From Bolinopsis microptera (lineage: Eukaryota; Ctenophora; Tentaculata; Lobata; Bolinopsidae), in NCBI RefSeq assembly GCF_026151205.1, contig NC_087080.1, positions 3,515,096 through 3,579,095 of the forward strand: DNA of 64,000 nt. The letters are read 5' to 3'. The position numbers and the translations under genes were made by a program. The notes below the pieces were generated by a model. The model was not told the DNA's origin, made no database searches, and worked only from the letters and a program-made list of their open reading frames with translations. Below, one piece after another: positions 1-11,747 of the stretch (position 1 is the first letter of the stretch; each line of letters starts with the position of its first letter).

Positions 1-145
1 TTGTGCACCTCGCTGTAACTATGGTAACTAGTAGTGTAACTATGGTAACTTGTAATTGTACACCTATGGTAACTAGTATTTTATCTAGGGTAACTTGTAA
101 AGTTGTAATTGTGCACCTATGGTAACTAGTAGTGTATATATATAT
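1..145. repeat. Decayed copies of a 21-bp minisatellite
   Basis: Several imperfect copies of the phrase TAACTATGGTAACTAGTAGTG occur here, the same unit that forms the clean array at 1856-2262. They are interrupted by TTGTAATTGTGCACC segments. This stretch is probably an outlying or degraded piece of the same minisatellite family. Confidence 0.75.
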
Positions 146-150
146 ATATA

Positions 151-202
151 TGAACGACCTCCTAGTAGTTACTATATATAGTAACTACTAGGAGGTCGTT
201 CA
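151..202. repeat. Perfect 52-nt palindrome
   Basis: Each half is 26 nt and the two halves are exact reverse complements with no spacer. The centre is TATATATA and the outer part is GAACGACCTCC / GGAGGTCGTTC. It follows a (TA)n run. A pure C run of about 21 nt follows at 232-252. The palindrome could be a miniature inverted-repeat relic or a replication-generated palindrome. Confidence 0.9.
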
Positions 203-417
203 CAAATTACGAAATCATTTTTTGGAACATTCCCCCCCCCCCCCCCCCCCCCTTCTCTCCGTAATCAGTTTTATACATAGCTATTTTGTCAAAATTACAC
301 TAGCGTAATCATTCGGAAACCCCCCTCCCCCTCGGCTGATAACGTAATATGTGAATGACCCCCAGGTAAGTCAACTTCCAATAAACTGTTCGATATTTGC
401 AGCTAAAAAAGGAAACA

Positions 418-2425
<2,008 letters not shown>

Positions 2426-2530
2426 ATTTTCATATTTGCTGGATAAGGTAAAGAAAGTACTTGTAACATGATGATGATGTTATGTCATAATATTTACTTA
2501 CTTACTTACTTACTTACTTTCTAACACATG

Positions 2531-2597
2531 TCAGAATAAATTAAACCAGGGCGAAGATTCTTAGTTAGAATCTTCGCCCTGGTTTAATTTATTCTGA
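2531..2597. repeat. Perfect 31-bp hairpin after the secreted-protein gene
   Basis: The arm 2531-2561 and its exact complement 2567-2597 are separated by the 5-nt loop TAGTT. The AATAAA at 2535-2540 lies inside the left arm. A transcript through it would form a very stable stem of near-miRNA-precursor size. It may be a small palindromic transposon relic or a 3'-UTR structure. Confidence 0.9.
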
Positions 2598-3486
2598 AAT
2601 TTATCAGAATCTAACTGGAAATACTTCAGCCTTAAATTATTGTGAAAGTTGTCAAAATCTAACTGGAAATACTTCAGCCTGAAATTATTGTCAAATTTGT
2701 GAAATTTGGGACATGCTTACCGGACAAACTCATAGCCAACTAGGCCATGAGGACCAGTGACCAAACTTTTGAGGGGGTCCCGGACCCCAACACATTTGTG
2801 CCTATATTTGTGCCAAATCACCTTAACATACCCGAAACCTAGATTTCAGGTGTTCTACCTGTAGTTAGTGGTCCCCTGAACTCTTACATGGATTTTCATC
2901 CAGATTTATTAAAAAACTTAATTAAAGCAAACAATTTCAGGCACGATTAGAGTGACGGGTAAAAAGGAAAAGACTAAATGTTTAGGTGATAACGAACAGG
3001 AGGTTAGAGGTACAGGATGTTGTCACAAGATACCTGAGGACTGGTAGACCGATAATAGATAACTAAATAAGAAATACTGAGAGATAAGAGATAACCGGTT
3101 ATCACTGAAGAAGGGACCCATAAACAATCTAAACAATATTCCACTATATATTCCTCAGCATTTTAACAATAGCTTTAAAAATTGCATGTGAATTTTGGGA
3201 CAGTTGTATCTCTGTGATTATTTATAATTGGAATTCTATCCTTTTTGTTATTCCATTTAATTTAAAATAGGAAATTAATTGTAGACTGGCAAAGTTCTCA
3301 AAAACTGTGGCATCTGGACGTAGTGTAACTATAAAATAAGATAAGATAAGATAAGATGTAAAATTATGCCTCTCTGGCCTGGGCATCTCATACAAATATA
3401 ATTTCTTCAAAACTGTACAATTTATACGGCTACACTGACCACAACCCTAACTGCTAACCAAATCCTTAATAGTAACTCATAACTGA
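2598..3486. other. Non-coding stretch with short duplications
   Basis: No gene is seen. Two copies of a segment of about 50 bp containing TCTAACTGGAAATACTTCAG lie at 2605-2695. A short GATAA run lies near 3336-3358. The rest is AT-rich unique-looking sequence. Confidence 0.6.
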
Positions 3487-4019
3487 AGCATATGCTAAAA
3501 CAGTAAAACCCTAACCCTAACGAGAAATTAGACCAACTTCATTATATCATGGTCATACCATCACCTGATCGAGACAATTTTTTCGCCGATGTCTTGCTAA
3601 GCAAGGGATTATTTTAACCTTTAGTCTGTGTTAATAAGCGCCATGAGTTGGCTCAAAATGTTTTCCTCCGATTTCGATAAATTTGGTACCAAAAGTTGTC
3701 TAAAAATAGGTAGTACGCCATCGACAGTGAGCCGCGTGTGCTGACTTTGATACATGTTTCGTATCACAAATATCAGAGATATTAGGCGGCGGCGCGCGCG
3801 AAAAGTGGCATGCAACGTATGTCAATGCTGACTGTAGGATGGTTTTTTAGCGCTAATTTCGGCCAGCACGATTTTCTTCAAACAAATAGATATTGAGTAT
3901 CCTTCCCGACCTCCAATTGCAACAAAAATTGGTAAGCTTACTCATAGACTTACAAGGAAAGTGTCCGAAAAGTTTAAAGCATATCCAACCATCAGAAATT
4001 ATGTTACAGCTAGCTAAAA

Positions 4020-4720
4020 GCAGCGTATTTTGCTCCATTTTGAACACTATATCAACTCTGATATCCACCAAATCTTTCGGACAGTTGTGAAAGCCCAATT
4101 AAATTGGAAGGTCGTCGCCAATTTTCAGAATGATCTCATCCAAGGAACCGAAGATATATCCGAATAATACGAACGACAAAAATCAACGAATTTGGTCAAA
4201 TGACGCGTCTTTCACATTTCACACATTTTTACAGTTACTTTTGCTCCAAAAGCCGCGCCCCATTTTGAACACTATATCAACTCTGATATCCACCAAATTT
4301 TTCGGACAGTTGTGAAAGCCCAATTATATTGGAAGGTCGTCGCCAATTTTCAGAATGATCTCATCCAAGGAACCAAAGATGTATCCGAATAATACGACAA
4401 AAATCAACGAATTTGGTCAAATGACGCGTCTTTCACATTTCACACATTTTTACAGTTACTTTTGCTCCAAAAGCCGCGCCCCATTTTGAACACTATATCA
4501 ACTCTGATATCCACCAAATTTTTCGGACAGTTGTGAAAGCCCAATTATATTGGAAGGTCGTCACCAATTTTCAGAATGATCTCATTCATTAAGGAACCAA
4601 AGATATATCCGAATAATACGACAAAAATCAACGAATTTGGTCAAATGACGCGTCTTTCACATTTCACACATTTTTACAGTTACTTTTGCTCCAAAAGCCG
4701 CGCACCATCAAATATGGCAC
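4020..4720. repeat. Tandem repeat of about 222 bp, three copies
   Basis: The phrase CCATTTTGAACACTATATCA recurs at about 4035, 4260 and 4481 with matching flanks. The array ends in a tail (CGCACCATCAAATATGGCAC and onward to the GTGCACCCCCT near 4850) that also occurs at 46766-46920 and, inverted, at 5885-6060. It is a dispersed family, not a gene. Confidence 0.85.
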
Positions 4721-5295
4721 CTAGGCGAAACTCACTGATCTTTCCAAAAAGGTATAGCAAATTTGGTATTGTGAAAATTCTCACAGTCTCTAGAAGACAG
4801 TGGTACAAAAATTTTTTAAATCCGAGCAAGTTTATTTTTATCGTGCACCCCCTACTAAAAATGAAAATAAAATAATTCCACTGTGTAACAATTTTTGTTA
4901 AAAATGCTGCACGGCGCTTGTATTGTTTGCCGTGCGTGCTTTTTCATTTTTAAAACGTTTTTGGCCTATAACTTTCACATTTTTAATCATTATCATTCAT
5001 AATTATTTTGGTTTTGTAATCAGCTCATCAAGACAAAACTTTTAGTACTAATATTTTAAGATTTAAAGGTAAATTATTTTCAAATTTTAAAACCTGAACA
5101 CAAAGCCCAAGTAAAGACTCCCCCTTAGATAAAATGTTGAACAAATTTTTGAATAATGTTGTCCTTCAAATTTTTATAATTTTGGAACTAAAAGTTGCGT
5201 CTGACTTATAATAGGGTGCACAATAAAAAATAAACATGCTCGGATTTTCAAAATTGTTGTATTATTGTTTTCTATTTAGTAGAGCATATGCATTA

Positions 5296-5402
5296 TTTGT
5301 ATCACGTTGCGACCCCCACGGTCGTTTCACTATGTTCGTTCTGACGATACAGGGGGAGCCGCGCACTTCGTGCGCGGCGGGTCATACAACGTATGACAAT
5401 GC
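5296..5402. repeat. Dispersed module with GC-rich hairpin, copy 1
   Basis: The segment from TTGTATCACGTTG to CATACAACGTATGACAATG contains CCGCGCACTTCGTGCGCGG, a stem-loop with a short loop. The same module lies in the opposite orientation at 28200-28300. It is embedded in the 3.1-kb inverted repeat. Confidence 0.75.
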
Positions 5403-6612
5403 ATTATAGAAACTGTAAAAATTTAAGCAGTACCAAATTTGTCATACCTTTTTGGAATGATTAGTGAGTTTCGCCAAGGTTCCATGTACATTTACATTTG
5501 CAAATGGTGCGCTGCTTTGATTGGAGCAAAAGTAAGCGTAAAAGTCGCGTAATTTTACGAAATTCGTTGATTTTTGTCGTTATATTCTGCCTTGTCACTT
5601 GTAGCGCGGTGCGTTACTGTGCCGCGCCGCGCACTCACTTATGCTTCTGATCTCGCAACGACGCTAGATCGGCAAAATGCAATATTAGACTGGGCCTTGC
5701 ATGCTGAGCTGCGATGAATTTACATCAATTAATATTTTGCCATATTTTCGGTTCCTTGAATGACACCGAGCGTACTAAATTACTTTACAGTCGATCTTCG
5801 AGATTGTTCTAAACACTAAAAGGGCCCCCGACAGTTAAAACCAACTTCAATCGATGTATTTTCGCGTTCGGACGCTGATTTCGAATCACCCCCATAGGCG
5901 GTGCACGATAAAAATAAACTTGCTCAGATTTTCAAAATTTTTGTACCATCGTTTTCTAGAGACTGTGAGAATTTTCACAGTACCAAATTTATCGTACCTT
6001 TTTGGAATGATCAGTGAGTTTCGCCTAGGTGCCATATTTGATGGTGCGCGGCTTTTAGAGCAAAATTAGGTGTAAAAGTCGCGTAATTTGACGAAATTCG
6101 TTGATTTTTGTCGTATTATTCTGTCATATCTTCGGTTCCTGAACATGAATCATGCTGAAAATTTGTCAGAACCTTCCAATCATACTTAACTACCGAACCT
6201 AACTTAGTTGGGAGAGATTGGCCTTGATTAAGAGGTCTAAAAATGACAAAGTATGTATAAATTCGTTGATAACTCAAATTCTGAGCATCGAAATTGCTCA
6301 AACTAAATTAGGTTCAGTAGAACATAAGTGTTTACGTAAGCTGACTAAATGTCAACAAAATTGTTATATGGGAAGTATTATAACTTTTCGATTGTTTCCA
6401 AAATAATGTGCTGGCCGAAATAAGAGCTAAAAACCATTCAATGGTCAGCGCGCGCGCGTCTTATTGTCGATGGCGCACTGCCTAACCCCCATGACATAGG
6501 GTTAAAATGCCTGACGAGATATAGGCGAAAAACTGTCTCGATCACGTGATATGACCGTATAAGGAAGTTAGTCTAATTTTTCGTTAGGATTAGGGTTTTA
6601 GCATATGCTTTT

Positions 6613-7060
6613 GTTAAGGATTGGGTTAGGGTTAGGGTACGGTGGTTGGGATCAGATAAGAGGATTAGGGTTGAAAAAGTCACGTGACAGTCGAGTGTAG
6701 AGTGATTAATTATCATCCGAATGACACAGGAGGACTATAGTGCGAAGAAACTGCTGCTAACTCAGTAACTGTATAAGGTAGTGTGCCGACGACGAAGCTA
6801 TCCATAATCTTAACCGCAAAGTAGTATATCAGGGTTGAATCTCACCCCGAAACAGTATATATTCTGCTCGACCTTCTGATTGGTTTAAAACCGTCACGTG
6901 AGCTGCAGAACAGTGTCTAGTTGGCTGTTGAAACCTGTCACGTGACCAAGGAGCATATCACGTGGGTCAAAAAGCTGTGTCTGATTGGTTGACCCCAGGT
7001 GTTCAATTAATCAAAGTGCACTACCATTTATGGACTGACAAGGCCTGTTAGCAGGGTCAA
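6613..7060. other. Non-coding stretch rich in CACGTG
   Basis: No gene is seen. GGGTTAGGGTTAGGG at about 6625-6640 is telomere-like. The E-box palindrome CACGTG occurs several times (near 6683, 6895, 6940 and 6960), mostly as TCACGTGA/C. A functional meaning is not shown. Confidence 0.5.
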
Positions 7061-7061
7061 A

Positions 7062-7435
7062 TTTCCATTACTTGCTAGTATTCAAGATAGAAACAAGCAT
7101 TAAGTCAAGCTACGAGAGCCGTCCAGTGGACTATTGAGCCCTAATGTACTTGACAACAGCATTGTCAAGTACATTAATTGTTAGATGATGATCAGGGTGA
7201 ACTGCAGTATCAAGTACATTAATTGTTAGTATTGTAGGCAAATTCCATTACTTGCTAGTATTCAAGATAGAAACAAGCATTAAGTCAAGCTACGAGAGCC
7301 GTCCAGTGGACTATTGAGCCCTAATGTACTTGACAACAGCATTGTCAAGTACATTAATTGTTAGATGATGATCAGGGTGAACTGCAGTATCAAGTACATT
7401 AATTGTTAGTATTGTAGGCAAATTCCATTACTTGG
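7062..7435. repeat. 180-bp tandem duplication with internal hairpin
   Basis: Two nearly identical 180-bp units start at about 7064 and 7244, and a third is truncated after 7424. Each unit contains TAATGTACTTGACAA then CAGCA then TTGTCAAGTACATTA, a 15-bp stem with a 5-nt loop. It sits just upstream of the zinc-finger gene, so it may lie in its promoter region. Confidence 0.92.
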
Positions 7436-7555
7436 TATTATTCAAGATAGAGATTTCATCTTCAGTTCTATCTCTATTACTCCAAGTAATTTTTAACAGT
7501 TTGTTTTTGAGTTACTTCGTGATCTTTCGTACCTCTAACCTTCGTATTCGTGACT

Positions 7556-8253
7556 ATGAGTTCATCAGTAAGTTGCCTTGACTATTTATGAGAACATTCT
7601 GTTATTACTATTTCACGCCAGTCAGCTTTGGTTCTATCATGAGTCTGCTTGCTTTTGAAGTGATACAATGATATTTTTAAGACGATTTTAAGATTTTCTC
7701 TTCTTAAGTTCGACAGCAAACAGTAAAATGTTTATCCTCCTTACAGGCATTCGAAACCACCCGCCTGAGCAAACGTCGTCGTGAAACCTGTCCAACATGC
7801 AAAGCAAGTGTTGTCATCTCCAGCCCATTGGCTCTACAAGAACATCAAGCATCCAGCAGCTGCCAAATAGTTCACTGTGACATATGTCATATGCAGTACC
7901 CTTTTTTGAATCAGATTGAGCACGGAACTATGCATTTGAGAGAAGCACAGCCACTTGATACATCTCGCACATCTAAAGATTCTTTGGTGATGCCAACCTT
8001 TGTTGTAGAAGAAGAATACCAAGAGCTCTATATACGACATGAAAAGTACATCAAGCCTTATCGACTGTCTAAAAAACTGAGTGCCGTATATAACTTTCAA
8101 TTAAATCGACTCTCAGTTGAAGAAATCAAAAAGTATCTTTTCATGGTTTTTCAGGATCAGAGTACTGCTTTCAAATTGAAGGTGTCTTTAGCTTTTATTT
8201 TAAGGAACAATGAGGATCAGTCATTACATTTTCATCATTCCTCAAAAGGCTAA
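7556..8253 (+). CDS. Zinc-finger protein with a polymerase-B-associated N-terminal domain, probably truncated
   Basis: Exon 1 is 7556-7567 (MSSS) with a GTAAGT donor at 7568. Exon 2 is 7747-8253 after the acceptor CTTACAG, in phase 0. The product is 172 residues. A basic patch (LSKRRRE) precedes two zinc-finger-like clusters: CPTC with a later H and C, and CDIC with HGTMH. From about residue 75 it contains a domain with YNFQLNRL, EIKKYL and FKLKVSLAFILRN followed by LHFHHSS. The minus-strand ORF at 11081-11554 has the same motif order. I recall this domain at the N-terminus of large cnidarian and arthropod proteins that carry an OTU-like protease and DNA polymerase B. This copy stops where the inverted repeat at 8242 begins, so the reading frame is probably cut by that insertion. 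The domain assignment is from memory. Confidence 0.5.
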
Positions 8254-8566
8254 AATTTTGACACTATCCAGCGCAAATACACCCATTTTTCAGTGCTTTA
8301 ATCTATTTTTAGTAACACTATTATAGATGTCTACTCAAGTTACGACATGAACTCAGTGCTTTAACACCTAATAACATCCGCGGTAATTTCTTAACTTACA
8401 GCACAAGAATTCTTAGCTGCAGACGTACTTGAAACAGGTGTGCAGTTTGCACTGAGTTCATGTCGTAACTTGAGTAGACATCTATAATAGTGTTACTAAA
8501 AATAGATTAAAACACTGAAAAATGGGTGTATTTGCGCTAGATAGAGTCAAAATTTTAGCCTTTTGA
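8242..8566. mobile_element. Short inverted-repeat element inside the zinc-finger gene
   Basis: TCAAAAGGCTAAAATTTTGA at the left is matched by its complement ending at 8566. The arms run about 120 bp (to about 8362, and from about 8449), with only a few mismatches. The centre is about 86 bp. No transposase is present. No clean target duplication is seen, because the sequences on both sides belong to the same gene family in opposite orientations. Confidence 0.75.
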
Positions 8567-8568
8567 AA

Positions 8569-8700
8569 ATGTAAAAGTGGACTGATAACACCGTTTCTGC
8601 AGGCCAAGCATTCTTCAACGCACATTGTTATGCATCTTTGCACAATCTCAGCTGTCACATAACCCAGCCAGGTTCTGCTGCTAGAATTACTTAGTTTCAA
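8569..8700 (-). pseudogene. Fragment of a gene related to the 7556-8253 family
   Basis: Read on the minus strand, this stretch encodes TAEIVQRC, MCVEECLACRNG and SPLLHF, a Cys-rich segment. This pattern resembles the part that follows the FILRN domain in the polymerase-B-associated proteins as I recall them. It has no start codon of its own and runs into the inverted-repeat element. It is probably a broken, inverted copy of the neighbouring gene or of a relative. Confidence 0.35.
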
Positions 8701-8781
8701 AGTCATGACAAACACAAACGTAATACACAGAAATGAGAGTTTTACTGTCACGCCTCTGTTTTATAGGACGAGTCTATGACG

Positions 8782-9201
8782 TCACGTGACAGAGTTAGTG
8801 TTACCACGAGGGTTACTCAACATTTTGTCCCAACCTTTTGATTTGTATGTAAAAACATCAAACCAAAATGACACATGTCCACACATTTGAGGATTACTCT
8901 TGTATTTGATCATCAGATAATATGATGCAATAAATAGACTTTGAATCGCCAGTACACTATCGACAGTCTCCAATTCTTTTACAATACCCGTGAAAATGTT
9001 CTTCGTATCTGTAAGTAACTCATCAATAGAGGTTCGGTTTCCTGGAATTTTATGAAACAATTGGGCAGCGTATTGCTTAGTGTAAGCAAGAGAAAAATCC
9101 GTTAACTCCCTGAAGACCTTCTCAAATGTTATGTTGTAGCGACTTGGTATCGCATTAACATCACAATACATACGATAAGCAACATAACTCGGTAAATCCA
9201 T
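8782..9201 (-). CDS. Unrecognised 139-residue protein of the minus-strand block
   Basis: The ORF begins at ATG 9201 (MDLPSYVAYRMYCD). I rejected the earlier in-frame start because it lies inside the hAT element. It continues for 139 codons without an intron. The sequence looks soluble and helical; VLAIQSLFIASYYLMI is the most hydrophobic part. It lies directly downstream of the ORF at 11081-11554 on the same strand, and only the hAT insertion separates them: without it the gap between the two ORFs would be about 45 bp. The compact, intronless arrangement suggests a viral or large-transposon gene. No family is recognised. Confidence 0.55.
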   Translation of the reverse strand: MDLPSYVAYRMYCDVNAIPSRYNITFEKVFRELTDFSLAYTKQYAAQLFHKIPGNRTSIDELLTDTKNIFTGIVKELETVDSVLAIQSLFIASYYLMIKYKSNPQMCGHVSFWFDVFTYKSKGWDKMLSNPRGNTNSVT

Positions 9202-9261
9202 AATTTTGACACGAAACGTAACTGAACAAAAACGTAAATGAAAGTTTATGTCACTTGCGTC

Positions 9262-11091
9262 CAGGGGTGTAGGAAGCGGGGGGCAGGGGGGCCATCGCCC
9301 CCCCATGAAATCTGGGCAAGGGGCCAAAAAGGGCCAACTTTTTAATTTAGGTTTCTAAAAATTTTTGGGAAAAAAAATTTTTTTCCCCGAAAATTTATTT
9401 AGTCAAAAATTTTATAAGTCAAAATTTTTCAAAGTTTTTCTGAAAACTACTTTTGTTCATGTTTCATGCTACCCTGATCATTATGAGCCAAAAATATATT
9501 TTCTGGTTTTCGAAGTTCGATGTATGATTTTGGACTCGAGGGTTCCCCTTTGTGATGCGATCTCGGAAGGCAGGCATCCCCTTCGCAATACGAGCTCAGA
9601 AGCGGGAGCTCTGCTTTCAGAGGTACGTATCGAGAATGACTCGGACCGAAAATTTTCAAAGTCAAAATTTTTCAAAGTTTTTCTGAAACTACTTTTGTTC
9701 ATGTTTCATGCTACCCTGATCATTATGAGCCAAAAATATTTTTTCTGGTTTTCGAAGTTCGATGTATGATTTTGGACTCGAGGGTTCCCCTTTGTGATGC
9801 GATCTCGGAAGGCAGGCCTCCCCTTCGCAATACGAGCTCTGAAGCGGGAGCTCTGCTTTCAGAGGTACGTATCGAGAATGACTCGGACCGAAAATTTTCA
9901 AAGTCAAAATTTTTCAAAGTTTTTCTGGAAACTACTTTTGTTCATGTTTTATGCTACCCTGATCATTATGAGCCAAAGATATTTTTTTCGGTTTTCGAAG
10001 TTCGATGTATGTTTTTGGACTCGAGGGTTCCCCTTTGTAATGCGATCTCGGAAGGCAGGCCTCCCCTTCGCAATACGAGCTTGGAAGCGGGAGCTCTGCT
10101 TTCAGAGGTACGTATCGAGAATGACTCGGACCGAAATTTTCTGAGTCAAAATTTTTCAAAGTTTTTCTGGAAACTACTTTTGTTCATGTTTCATTCTACC
10201 CTGATCATTATGAGCCAAAAATATTTTTTTTCGGTTTTCGAAGTTCGATGTATGATTTTGGACTCGAGGGTTCCCCTTCTTGTAATGCGATCTCGGAAGG
10301 CAGGCCTCCCCTTCGCAATACGAGCTCGGAAGCGGGAGCTCTGCTTTCAGAGGTACGTATCGAGAATGACTCGGACCGAAAATTTTCAAAGTCAAAATTT
10401 TTCAAAGTTTTTCTGGAAACTACTTTTGTTCATGTTTCATGCTACCCTGATCATTATGAGCCAAAAATATTTTTTTTCGGTTTTCGAAGTTCGATATATG
10501 ATTTTGGACTCGAGGGTTCCCCTTTGGCCTTTGTAATGCGATCTCGGAAGGCAGGCCTCCCCTTCGCAATACGAGCTCGGAAGCGGGAGCTCTGCTTTCA
10601 GAGGTACGTATCGAGAATGACTCGGACCGAAAATTTTCTAAGTCAAAATTTTTCAAAGTTTTTCTGGAAATTACTTTAGTTCATGTTTCATGCTACCTTG
10701 ATCATTCTGAGCCGAAAATATATTTTTCTGTTTTCGGTTTTTTGAAGTCCGTGCCTACATTCGGAAGGTTGTGGATGCGATACTGATTGGTTTCATATAC
10801 TAATTATAGAAAACGAGAATTTGGTCCGTAGATTTAAAGGAAAATGCGCAATTTGACGCGGAGAACTGAAAAAAATCGCGATTTGTCGTGAGGCCAGAAT
10901 CTGAAAAATCGCGATTTGTCGCGGCAAACGTGAAAAATCGCGATACCGCACATGCTGCAATTTCCTTTTGCCCTTACCCTCTTAATTCAGGATTTGGCGC
11001 GAAGCGCCAAAAAATTTAGGGTGTGGCGCGAAGCGCCAAAAAATATTTTGAATTTGGCCCCCCCATGAAGAAAATCATTCCTACACCCCTG
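9262..11091. mobile_element. Non-autonomous hAT element with 8-bp target duplication
   Basis: The 1,830-bp element has exact 14-bp terminal inverted repeats, CAGGGGTGTAGGAA and its complement. It is flanked by the 8-bp duplication CTTGCGTC at 9254-9261 and 11092-11099. Both features are diagnostic of the hAT superfamily. The interior has five tandem units of about 242 bp (9419-10645); the long open frames across them are shadows of the repeat. A subterminal part has two copies of GGCGCGAAGCGCC. No transposase is encoded, so mobilisation would need a source elsewhere. It is inserted at the very end of the ORF at 11081-11554. Confidence 0.93.
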
Positions 11092-11554
11092 CTTGCGTCG
11101 CCAATTTATAAACATCGAAGCGAACACAAACAATTTTCTCCATTCTCCATACAGTCGAGGGTCTATGAGCCATTGCGTAAGCTCTAGCATCTTCACTTTC
11201 CAAGTCATCAAGGATCTTTTTTATATCTTTTCTATTTTTTACCTTCATTGGTAATTCGTATAGCATTGAATTTTGTGACGGATGAAAGAACCTCAAATCA
11301 CCTGTGCGATGATTCCTCAGAATAAAGCCGAAAGCCACGTTGATTTTGTAGGCATTATTACGATTTAATTCTATATCAATTTCTGAAATATATTCTTTAG
11401 CTTTATTCCGTGAGTAATCGCCAGTGACGAGAAAATGGTACACCGTTCTAAGACGACCTTTAGTAACTCTTGTACGAATTGTCTGGTAATGCTTTTTGTA
11501 GATAGACTTGTATTCATCCTCAACATCGAGATTAATTTCGCTGGGGAAGTCCAT
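11081..11554 (-). CDS. Stand-alone FILRN-domain protein with C-terminus altered by hAT insertion
   Basis: The ORF starts at ATG 11554 and gives 157 residues. It contains EDEYKSIYKKHY, VYHFLVTG, YKINVAFGFILRNH, LRFFHPSQNS and HRPSTVW. The order matches the C-terminal domain of the zinc-finger protein at 7556-8253. Here it is a separate intronless gene and continues further. The current stop (TAG, 11081-11083) lies within the right terminal repeat of the hAT element. Before the insertion the frame would have ended at a TAA three codons past the insertion point, so only the last few residues changed. The function is unknown. The association of this domain with polymerase B proteins of large DNA elements is from memory. 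Confidence 0.6.
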   Translation of the reverse strand: MDFPSEINLDVEDEYKSIYKKHYQTIRTRVTKGRLRTVYHFLVTGDYSRNKAKEYISEIDIELNRNNAYKINVAFGFILRNHRTGDLRFFHPSQNSMLYELPMKVKNRKDIKKILDDLESEDARAYAMAHRPSTVWRMEKIVCVRFDVYKLATQAGV

Positions 11555-11747
11555 TGTTTAATAGGTTAATGAGAGTCGTCCTTTGTGTCACTCCTTAAGT
11601 AGGTCTTTTTTCTTACAACAAAACGGAACACTGTCTGATTACATGAAAAATAAGTGAGGACCAACATAGATTCATGTATCAAGTATGAAGTAGGTTACTT
11701 TGTGTAATTTGATTTGGACGCCTGTTCAATTATATAATTTAATATGT

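Larger units (their letters stand above)
3487..6612. mobile_element. Degenerate 3.1-kb inverted-repeat (foldback) element
   Basis: The left end (GCATATGCTAAAACAG, CCCTAACCCTAACGA, AATTAGACCAACTTC, then TCGAGACA) recurs inverted at the right end (TGTCTCGATCACGTG, GAAGTTAGTCTAATTTTTCG, TTAGGATTAGGG, TAGCATATGC). Inner matches include the paired segments near 3704-3725 and 6460-6485 and near 3780-3870 and 6410-6460. The arms have many indels. Both ends carry TTAGGG-like words. The interior holds tandem and dispersed repeats (4020-4720, 5215-5560, 5870-6110), the GC-rich hairpin module at 5296-5402, and no transposase ORF. It is probably an old non-autonomous element or an inverted duplication. 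Confidence 0.6.

Noticed and set aside
9365-10679. Several overlapping frames with FFKVFLKTT and RKAGLPFAIRA repeats
   Set aside because: These are shadows of the 242-bp tandem units in the hAT element. They lack transposase motifs.
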